From assembly GCA_041399085.1 (NCBI GenBank), contig JAWKTM010000039.1, forward strand, positions 1 through 63,497: a DNA stretch of 63,497 nt, read 5' to 3'. Source of the DNA: JAWKTM01 sp041399085. Its GTDB lineage: Bacteria; Planctomycetota; Planctomycetia; Pirellulales; Pirellulaceae. Each line of letters starts with the position of its first letter. The first letter of the stretch is position 1. This document shows positions 48,238 to 55,453 of this stretch, piece by piece. A program made the translations under genes and the position numbers. The notes under the pieces were generated by a model, which was not told where the DNA came from, did no database searches, and saw only the letters and a list, made by a program, of their open reading frames with translations.

Positions 48238-49497
48238 CTAGGTTTCGGCGGGCGGCTTTAGCGAACTCAAACGCGGAAAGAGATTGTCCCACTGTTCGTC
48301 CAATTCCCGCGCCGCTTCGTTCATCGGCACGGCAACGAGACGATTGCCGGCACGGCGCACCAAGCCGAACGCCAGCAGCTTGCGCAGCGCATCGTGCAAA
48401 TCAAAATCAACGTCGTCTTGCACCGTCCGCAGTAATAAGGTTTCCGCGCGGCGGTCGAGTTCGTCAGGCGTCAGCCCCTCGGGTCGATCGCAACGCCAGA
48501 GAATCGCGTAGGCCAGCAGCGTTTCGGCGAACTCCTGCAATTCGGCCTCGTCGAGAATACGAAAGATCACGCCCGCATTGTTATCCAAGTTTTGGTAATA
48601 CAAGCTGCGTGTGAGATTCAAATGGTATTTGTCCTTCGTGTGCAAATAGCCGAAGAACGATTTTAGTCCATACCCCAACGTACCGCCGACAAGTCCTAAA
48701 AAGGCTAACAAACCACGCGTGCCCGCGATGGTAAAGATAACCAGCCCTTTCATCACGACTTTGGAAATTGCGAGTGTTAGTCCCGAAAGCGTTGGCAGGA
48801 TGATCTTGCCTTGATCGATCCACGTCATCCTCACGCGAGTATCGGGCAACAACATATCGATATCCATCTGTGGGATATTCTTAAACAGCTTGAGGTAGAT
48901 GGGCCGCTGCTGAATATCCTCTTTGCCCGCAATGTTTTCTTTGGCCGCCTTGCGACGCACGATGACCACCAATCGGCGATAAATGGGGACTTCAACCGTT
49001 TCACGCCGAAACCCTCGCCGCCACGTGCGCCGCTCGCGGTGATCGACATGGTCGCCGCGCGTGAAGACCTCCAGTTGCTCGAAGGCATCCAGATCGACAT
49101 GCAAATGGATTCCCCAATCGCTGGCGGCTTGCAGCGCCTCGTCGATCGCCACGCGATCCAGCCGCCGATAATTCGCTTGGTCCACCAACCGCACAAGTTG
49201 GTCGAACACGTCAGCCGCTTCCAGAGCCGATTGGCTGAAATCACCACGCTTCGTTTCATGGTCGGGATCGAACGGAGCGTAGGTATCCTTCAACCGTTCC
49301 ATCCGCTCATGAAAATCGTGATGAATTAAAGCATCTAGCAGGCGTCGCAGTTGCTCGAACTCACGACGCTCGTCTTCCGACAGTTTTAGCTCCGCCGCAA
49401 TGGCCGCCAGCAATTCGGCTTTACCGAGCGGAATGTGTCGCTCGCGAGGCCGTTCGGGCGGCGATTGGATGGCGGCGGATTTTGCGAATCTCAGCAC
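48238..49497 (-). CDS. DUF3754 (TMEM143-like) membrane protein
   Basis: This intact 419-residue protein has the family opening RERHIPLGKAELLAAIA, the YAPFDPDHET element, and two helices (GLTLAISKVVMKGLVIFTIAG; LLAFLGLVGGTLGYGL). TMEM143-like proteins in eukaryotes are mitochondrial; the bacterial role is unknown. It is 24 bp downstream of hemB on the same strand, so they probably share a transcript, though a functional link with heme synthesis is not shown. Its 3' end converges on the subtilase gene, about 20 bp away. Confidence 0.8.
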   Translation of the reverse strand: MLRFAKSAAIQSPPERPRERHIPLGKAELLAAIAAELKLSEDERREFEQLRRLLDALIHHDFHERMERLKDTYAPFDPDHETKRGDFSQSALEAADVFDQLVRLVDQANYRRLDRVAIDEALQAASDWGIHLHVDLDAFEQLEVFTRGDHVDHRERRTWRRGFRRETVEVPIYRRLVVIVRRKAAKENIAGKEDIQQRPIYLKLFKNIPQMDIDMLLPDTRVRMTWIDQGKIILPTLSGLTLAISKVVMKGLVIFTIAGTRGLLAFLGLVGGTLGYGLKSFFGYLHTKDKYHLNLTRSLYYQNLDNNAGVIFRILDEAELQEFAETLLAYAILWRCDRPEGLTPDELDRRAETLLLRTVQDDVDFDLHDALRKLLAFGLVRRAGNRLVAVPMNEAARELDEQWDNLFPRLSSLKPPAET

Positions 49498-49521
49498 AAC
49501 TTGCTCGCTGATTGGCCGATG

Positions 49522-50520
49522 TCACGCGAGCCATTTGGCCGCGTCCTTGGCCCAGTAGGTAAGTAGGATGTTCGCTCCGGCGCGACGCATGGCGGTCAAC
49601 GATTCCAAGGCGACGGACCGCTCGTCGATCCAACCTCGTTCGGCGGCCGCTTTCACCATGCTAAATTCGCCCGACACATTGTAGGCCGCCAACGGAACGC
49701 CAGGAAAACGGTCGCGGACCAAGCGTATGATGTCGAGGTATGCCAGCGCAGGCTTGACCATCAACATGTCGGCGCCCTCGGCTAAGTCCAGTTCGGCTTC
49801 GCGCAGGGCTTGTTCGGCCGCCGCGGCTGGATCCATCTGGTAGGCACGGCGGTCGCCGAACTGCGGCGTGCTCTCGGCCGCGTCGCGGAACGGCCCGTAG
49901 TAAGCGCTGGCGTACTTCACCGCGTAACTCATTATCGGAACATGCGTGTACGAAGCGTCGTCCAACGCGCCGCGAATCGCTCCCACCATGCCATCCATCA
50001 TGCCGCTGGGAGCGATCAGGTCCGCGCCGGCACGTGCATGACTGGCAGCCTGCCGGCCGAGCAATTCCAGCGTGGCGTCGTTATCCACGTCGGGGCGGCC
50101 GGTCTTATCATTCACCACTCCGCAATGTCCGTGGTTGGTATATTCGCAAAAACAAACATCCGTAGCCACCAACAGTTCGGGCGCCGTCTGCTTGGCCACT
50201 TGCACTGCCCGCTGGATGATCCCCGTGTCGCAATACGAATCGCTGCCCGTCGCGTCCTTCTCGGCGGGAATGCCGAACAGAATCACACCACCCAAGCCCA
50301 GCGACGCGGCTTCGTGAATCTCCTTGGCCAATTCGTCCGTCGACAACTGGAAATTCCCCGGCATCGAGGCGATCGGACGCCGCTGGCCGGAGCCTTCGCA
50401 AACAAACAATGGCAGAATGAAATTGGAAGGCGTCAATCGCGTCTCGCGGACCAATTCGCGCACTGCCGGATGATATCGCAGCCGCCGCATTCGGGTTGTG
50501 GGAAAATGAGAGCCACTCAT
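49522..50520 (-). CDS. hemB: Porphobilinogen synthase (delta-aminolevulinic acid dehydratase)
   Basis: HemB condenses two 5-aminolevulinate molecules to porphobilinogen, the second step shared by heme and chlorophyll synthesis. The active-site Lys residues are visible as K202 in SYAVKYASAYYGPFRDAA and K256 in MLMVKPALAYLD. The Zn-type Cys cluster is DVCFCEYTNHGHC (C123, C125, C133). Length of 332 is normal. The ATG at 50520 gives MSGSHFPTTRMRRLRYHP. It is intact, which shows that conserved housekeeping genes in this window read cleanly. Confidence 0.95.
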   Translation of the reverse strand: MSGSHFPTTRMRRLRYHPAVRELVRETRLTPSNFILPLFVCEGSGQRRPIASMPGNFQLSTDELAKEIHEAASLGLGGVILFGIPAEKDATGSDSYCDTGIIQRAVQVAKQTAPELLVATDVCFCEYTNHGHCGVVNDKTGRPDVDNDATLELLGRQAASHARAGADLIAPSGMMDGMVGAIRGALDDASYTHVPIMSYAVKYASAYYGPFRDAAESTPQFGDRRAYQMDPAAAAEQALREAELDLAEGADMLMVKPALAYLDIIRLVRDRFPGVPLAAYNVSGEFSMVKAAAERGWIDERSVALESLTAMRRAGANILLTYWAKDAAKWLA

Positions 50521-50861
50521 TAAGTTCGATACCTAAACCAAAGAGTCGTGGGTGCTGTACGGGGAGTGTCGAAGGCGGACGGCGCGTTGCTTGCCGCGCT
50601 CCGTTCGTTCGAGCCATCGTACCACAAGTCGGTTTTGCCGCGCGGGCGTGGAGGGATCGGTCGGGCTGGTTTCGAAAGATCGCCAGCACGGGACGTTGTC
50701 ACGAGGAAAGATCGCCCCAACGATTGCCAGGAGTTGGTTACGTTCCCGCAATCTTTCACTGTCGGCGTTGTCGGCAATATTGCAGTGTCGTATGATTCTG
50801 CCAATCGTCGATCGTGGACAGCGGCCGCTGCCGGATTCGACGCATGGTAAGGTAATCCGAC
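50521..50861. other. Intergenic region upstream of hemB
   Basis: Both strands carry several overlapping open frames with basic, low-similarity sequence and no recognisable domain. A divergent promoter pair for hemB and the next small ORF is expected; no clear site is seen. Confidence 0.4.
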
Positions 50862-51224
50862 GTGCTATCCGCTTTGCGTCAATTCATCCTGGTAACCGTA
50901 TTGGTCGGCTTCATCGTCGTCGAGCCGGTTGCTTCGCTGTTCACCGCTCGCAACGTTGATTTGTCGAGTAGACAAGCCGGTTCGGTCAGCCAGCAAGTGG
51001 AATCGACTTGCTGGCATGTGGCGGGACATGCTGTGCGTTGGGCCCGAACCGAGCCGCTGCAACCCGGCGGAAAGCTCCCGACTTTGCCCGACGCTTCATG
51101 GGCGATCTACCGGGTCGAAGGTTCCCTCTTTTCTGCCGCCATTGGGCTTCGATCCGGTTTCAGCGGCACATTCCCCGGCCCCACCAAAACGCTCGTAGGT
51201 TCAAGCGTTCGGTTGCAAATCTGA
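50862..51224 (+). CDS. Small exported hypothetical protein (120 aa)
   Basis: The N-terminus is hydrophobic (MLSALRQFILVTVLVGFIVVEPVASLF), either a signal peptide or an anchor. The rest is short, rich in Ser and Gly, with a WAIYRVEGSLFSAAIG segment. No family was recognised. The next gene begins 270 bp later, so no operon is evident. It may be real because the leader is well formed, but base composition alone does not exclude chance. Confidence 0.4.
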   Translation: MLSALRQFILVTVLVGFIVVEPVASLFTARNVDLSSRQAGSVSQQVESTCWHVAGHAVRWARTEPLQPGGKLPTLPDASWAIYRVEGSLFSAAIGLRSGFSGTFPGPTKTLVGSSVRLQI

Positions 51225-51496
51225 GCGTTGGCTGCCGTGCTACGCGGATTGCTTTAGCCAGTCAAGTTTCGCGTAGCCGTTCTAATTCGAAGTCTACCAG
51301 TTCCCCGTCGTGAGTCGCCGCTTATTTGCCGCGTGTGCCGGTTCGTGCTGCGCGGACCACAATCCTAAGCCGACGAAGTTCGCGGGCCCCGTCTTGGCGT
51401 GTGGGCGCGGCGGATTAGATCGCTTGGGGCGTCTCACATTTTGTTAAGTGCCTGCTCGTTCATTGAATTCTTACCTATCAACATTCGGCTACCAAT

Positions 51497-52087
51497 ATGA
51501 AACACAAACACACTCGTGGCAAAACCAGCGCCAACTCAACTTCATCCCATGAATCCGCGTCGGAAGTGCCAAGCTCGCGCAATCTGGACCGGGCCCGCCG
51601 GCATATTGCCGACCGGCATTACCAACAAGCGATTGATCTATTGAATACCAGCAACCAAGACTCCCACGCACGTAACTTGATCGGCGTATGCCTGATGCGA
51701 GTGGGCAACTTTGGCGAGGCGGCTCGGGTGCTTCGGAAGCTTGTGCTGCAACCTGGAGCAACCTGGATGCGCCGCGACATACCAAATGTCTACAAATCGA
51801 ATTTCGCCACGGCATTATTGCTAGATGGGCATCCGGCAGGGTGTCTGGAGATGCTGGCCGAGTTGAACGACCCGAGTTCTCCGGCCGGGCAAAGATTACG
51901 AGCGGCCATTCGGCAATGGGAAAAGACCTTGTCGTTCTCGGCGTGGCTGAATTGGCGTTTCGGGCGTATTGAACCAAGTGGATTCCCTGTCCAGTTGGAC
52001 TTTGAGCCCGGTGAATTTGAAACGCAACACTCTCCAGGCGAGCCGCCCCAGACTCCACCGACAACCTCTCCGCGCAACGCTGCTTAA
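51497..52087 (+). CDS. Small TPR-containing protein (196 aa)
   Basis: The ATG gives a basic, Ser-rich N-terminus followed by tetratricopeptide-like helices: ARRHIADRHYQQAIDLLNTS, ARNLIGVCLMRVGNFGEAARVL and SNFATALLLDGHPAGCLEMLAEL. It has no signal peptide. The C-terminal tail is Pro-rich. It probably mediates protein-protein contact. The stop overlaps the last bases of the convergent metallopeptidase gene by four bases. Confidence 0.6.
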   Translation: MKHKHTRGKTSANSTSSHESASEVPSSRNLDRARRHIADRHYQQAIDLLNTSNQDSHARNLIGVCLMRVGNFGEAARVLRKLVLQPGATWMRRDIPNVYKSNFATALLLDGHPAGCLEMLAELNDPSSPAGQRLRAAIRQWEKTLSFSAWLNWRFGRIEPSGFPVQLDFEPGEFETQHSPGEPPQTPPTTSPRNAA

Positions 52088-53094
52088 GGCATGGACAGTG
52101 CCGTTCGGAGCCGATCCACAATGTGAGGTGATTTGAGATCCGTTGTACCGAGAACCATCAAGGCAAAATTGTCCGCCAGAATCTCTTCGGGGTGAATGAT
52201 ATACCTTGTATTCTCACCAACCTGCTCAAAAAACGAATCCAGCCGCACCGTTTCGTTGTCTTTTCGGGAGATCGGTTCGTACAACACCGGGCCTTGCTCG
52301 TTTTCTAACACGCGTAGCGTTCCGTCCTCACGGGCCAGCGCCAACAGTCGAAATGTGAGAAAGCGGAACAAGGAACCCGGTTTGTTCGGATCGTATCGCT
52401 CGACCGAAGCGAAGAGGATGGGAATCGCGTCGACCGGCTTGTCATCGATCCGTAACGTCATGTAATGATCCAGCGTCGGCGCGTCCGGATTGGTCAACTT
52501 GCGGTCCCGCAATGACGCGGGCAATTCAATAGGCTCACAGGCGTGAAAGCCAATCAGTTCATAAAGGCGATTGCGCAGTTCGGGACTTGAGTTGCTGAGG
52601 ACGTGAAACAGTTCGTGGGCGAACAGTCGTTCCAGTCCGCGGGGGTTTTCCACCATGCTCTTGGGCAACACGATCGCCGGACCTCGGCAATAAGCCGCGT
52701 TTGCTTCTTCGTCGCCCGTCGTTTTCACCAGCCAAACGATGGGCGGCAACGGAAGCTTCAGCTCGCGCAGTTTCTCACCCACCGTGGTCACGACGGGGCT
52801 CAGGCGTTGGCGATCTTCCGGCGTCCATTCAATTACATGCGACGCCATGAATTTCAGCAGGTCGTCGGCTGTTACTTCCTCGTTCGTGTTCAACCGACAT
52901 TCCAGATCGAAGCGGCTAAGCGACTGGGTGAATTCGTCGCGTCGCAGCAACAACTCGCGTCCTTGTTCCACGCTGGCGAAACGAACCACCGTCTCGCCGT
53001 GTAATGCGATACCTTCGGCCGCAAAGCCCGGTTGGCAAACTGCGGTAATCGCCGCGCAGATTAGGAGACTCCAACTCTTCATCATGGTGTCCAT
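52084..53094 (-). CDS. Secreted zinc metallopeptidase (HELFH)
   Basis: A signal peptide at residues 1-26 (MKSWSLLICAAITAVCQPGFA) precedes a domain with FAHELFHVLSNSSPELR (H160, E161, H164) and, about 140 residues on, HPEEILADNFALMV, whose Glu304 is a plausible third ligand; this resembles the gluzincin pattern. Only two such motifs are seen, and the family could not be named. The gene follows the sulfatase by 21 bp, so it is probably the last gene of the ECF-sulfatase operon. It is intact (336 residues). Confidence 0.7.
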   Translation of the reverse strand: MDTMMKSWSLLICAAITAVCQPGFAAEGIALHGETVVRFASVEQGRELLLRRDEFTQSLSRFDLECRLNTNEEVTADDLLKFMASHVIEWTPEDRQRLSPVVTTVGEKLRELKLPLPPIVWLVKTTGDEEANAAYCRGPAIVLPKSMVENPRGLERLFAHELFHVLSNSSPELRNRLYELIGFHACEPIELPASLRDRKLTNPDAPTLDHYMTLRIDDKPVDAIPILFASVERYDPNKPGSLFRFLTFRLLALAREDGTLRVLENEQGPVLYEPISRKDNETVRLDSFFEQVGENTRYIIHPEEILADNFALMVLGTTDLKSPHIVDRLRTALSMP

Positions 53095-53115
53095 TTCGAG
53101 AAGTGTGAGACGGTG

Positions 53116-54765
53116 CTATTTCGCTTGGCCGTGGGCCAATTGGCGAAACTGCTCGCGATAATCCGACCACTGCGTTTCTAGCTGTTGGACTCGATCGTGA
53201 TGCAGCGAGGCCAAGTTGTTCGTTTCGGCCGGATCGTCAGCCAAGTTGTAGAGCTCCCACGGTTCGTTGGCCGCGGTTACTAGTTTCCAATCACCTTGCC
53301 GAATCGCGCGATTGTCTTCGTGCAGCCACCATAAAGCTTCTCGCGGAATCGTCTCGTTCCGTGCGAACGATGGTGTGAGACTTTTGCCGGGAGATTGTGG
53401 GATCGGCAGATCGTTCCAAACCGTTGGCTTCTCAATTCCGGCCGCGGCGAAAATTGTGGGCGCGAGATCGATGAGGTGGCCGGGCGTAGTTCGCAATTCG
53501 CCTCGGGCTTCGATGCCCAGAGGCCAGTGCGCGATCAGCGGCGTGGAAATCCCGCCTTCATGGACCCACGTTTTGTGGCGGCGGAACGGCGTATTGGCGA
53601 CGGTCGACCAACCGGGCCCGAGACACAGATAGGTTGCGGCGGAACCTGGCGCGGCCTGTGGATCGTGTCCATCGTCGCGGACCATGATTTCGGCCGACGC
53701 CCCGTTGTCCGAGAGGAAAAAGATGAGTGTGTTTTCCAGGGCTTTCATGGATTCGAGTTGTGCGATGACTCGGCCGATCTCTTGGTCCATGCGATCGATC
53801 ATGGCGGCATGAATAGCCATCTTCGTCGACTGAAAGTCGCGTTGTTCGTCGCTTAGTTCCAACCAACCGAGCGGGCGATTGATTTCGCCGGGGCCAAGTT
53901 TTTCCAATGCTTCGGGAAAGTGATAGGGCGGCCCGAGTTCCCGTTCCACATCGGATAACTGGCCGTCGATAATTCCCAACTCTTGAATGCGTTGCCAACG
54001 TGCGGCTCGCAACTTGTCCCAACCGACCCGGTAACGCTGCCGGTACTTGGCAATATCCTGGGGCAACGCATGCAAAGGAAAGTGAGGGGCCGTAAACGCG
54101 AGATAGTGGAAGAACGGTTTACCTGCGTGATGTTGGGCGTGATCCTGTAAACAACGAATCGCATGGTCGGCGATTGAGATTGTGGCATAGTAGTCGCTTC
54201 CCGGAGCGACTGGCTCTAACAGCTTGTCATCTTCATAATGTCGCCGGGGATTGAAAAACCGTCCCTGATCTTGCAGGTAATAAGATCGGTCGAAACCTTG
54301 CGCCACGGGCAAACCATCCACATGCCATTTGCCGGAGTGATAGGAGCGATATCCGTGGGGACGCAGGAATTCCGGCAACAGTCTCGCCCATTCGGGACGT
54401 TGATTGCGAGCGCCGTGTTCCTGACGCGAGAAGCCATCACGGCGAACTTGTTGGGCATAATAGCCAGTCAGAATCGCGGCTCGCGTGGGCCAGCACCGCG
54501 CGGTGTTATAAAACTGAGTGTATCGTAGGCCACCGGCTGCCAGTCGATCCAGGTTCGGCGTGTCAATCTCGCCACCGTAACATCCGAGATCGGAGAAACC
54601 GAGATCGTCGGCCAAAATCAATAAGACGTTCGGCCGCGTGTTTGCCGCTCGTGCGTTCGACGCGCCGAACGCACACAGAATGGCGATGCCAAAAAAGAAT
54701 ATGAGAGGTCGAACCGTATTGATAGACATCGTGAGACTCATGGTTAACGTTGGCGAACGATGCAC
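53116..54765 (-). CDS. Arylsulfatase (type I sulfatase)
   Basis: Sulfatases remove sulfate esters from polysaccharides and small molecules; planctomycetes carry many. Signature I is CWPTRAAILTG with Cys91, which must be matured to formylglycine. NVLLILADDLGFSDLGC supplies two metal-binding Asp residues, HSGKWH the catalytic Lys/His and FLSDNGAS later metal ligands. The protein is about 549 residues with a signal peptide (LIFFFGIAILCAFGASNARA) starting at Met1, Met9 or Met13. It sits 15 bp after the ECF sigma gene. No formylglycine-generating enzyme gene is in the window. Confidence 0.9.
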   Translation of the reverse strand: MHRSPTLTMSLTMSINTVRPLIFFFGIAILCAFGASNARAANTRPNVLLILADDLGFSDLGCYGGEIDTPNLDRLAAGGLRYTQFYNTARCWPTRAAILTGYYAQQVRRDGFSRQEHGARNQRPEWARLLPEFLRPHGYRSYHSGKWHVDGLPVAQGFDRSYYLQDQGRFFNPRRHYEDDKLLEPVAPGSDYYATISIADHAIRCLQDHAQHHAGKPFFHYLAFTAPHFPLHALPQDIAKYRQRYRVGWDKLRAARWQRIQELGIIDGQLSDVERELGPPYHFPEALEKLGPGEINRPLGWLELSDEQRDFQSTKMAIHAAMIDRMDQEIGRVIAQLESMKALENTLIFFLSDNGASAEIMVRDDGHDPQAAPGSAATYLCLGPGWSTVANTPFRRHKTWVHEGGISTPLIAHWPLGIEARGELRTTPGHLIDLAPTIFAAAGIEKPTVWNDLPIPQSPGKSLTPSFARNETIPREALWWLHEDNRAIRQGDWKLVTAANEPWELYNLADDPAETNNLASLHHDRVQQLETQWSDYREQFRQLAHGQAK

Positions 54766-54780
54766 CGCGTCACGAAAGTG

Positions 54781-55374
54781 TCAGCCGGTCGTGGTGTCTT
54801 CGCGGAGCATCGTTTGGAGTTTTTTGAGGGTCCGAGTGAGCAGCACTCGCGTGGCCACGTCGCTTTTCCCAAGCTGCATTGCGACTTGCTTGGTTGGCAA
54901 GCCATCCACATAGCGCAGGCGGAGCGCGGTCGCTTGTTCTTCGGGCAGCGTTGCGATCGCTTGCTGAAGTTGTGATTCGCGAGCGTTACGAGAGAATGCG
55001 GCGCTGGGCGTGGTCATACTGTTGACCAGCATATTGATCAGGCCACCTCCGCGGGTGCCGCCGCCCGCGTCGGCGTTCAACGCAACTTCGCGGCCGGCGT
55101 CTCGTTTTTGGGCGCCAAAGTAACGGCGATGGGCGTCGATGATCCGCCGCTCGGCCAGTTGGCACAGCCAAGAGAACGGCTCGCGTTGGGAGAGATCCAT
55201 TTCGTCGACCGAGCGGACCGCGTCCGTACACACCTCTTGATAGATATCGTCCGGCTCAACTTTCCGCCGCAGAGCCGTACCGAGTTGGCGTTCGATAAAC
55301 GCCATGAGTTGCGGACGATGTTGTTCGATGTAGGCGGCTAGCGATTCGGCATCCAGACGCGGGGGAGTAGTCAT
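54781..55374 (-). CDS. ECF-family RNA polymerase sigma factor
   Basis: This second ECF factor (197 residues) is distinct from the one at 187-822. Region 2 shows VEPDDIYQEV followed by WLCQLAERRIIDAHRRYF. Region 4 shows LPEEQATALRLRYVDGLPTKQVAMQLGKSDVATRVLLTRTL. The N-terminal stretch and the Gly-rich loop (ADAGGGTRGGG) are unusual but contain no missing motif. It is 15 bp upstream of the sulfatase and 80 bp downstream of the Hsp70-like gene. It may control sulfatase expression; no anti-sigma gene is beside it. Confidence 0.85.
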   Translation of the reverse strand: MTTPPRLDAESLAAYIEQHRPQLMAFIERQLGTALRRKVEPDDIYQEVCTDAVRSVDEMDLSQREPFSWLCQLAERRIIDAHRRYFGAQKRDAGREVALNADAGGGTRGGGLINMLVNSMTTPSAAFSRNARESQLQQAIATLPEEQATALRLRYVDGLPTKQVAMQLGKSDVATRVLLTRTLKKLQTMLREDTTTG

Positions 55375-55453
55375 CGGCGGTTCCTCGGTCGACTCGTGGA
55401 CATTGGCACTGACAGAGCCAGTGGATCACAGTCGGGTATAAAACGTCTAATCA

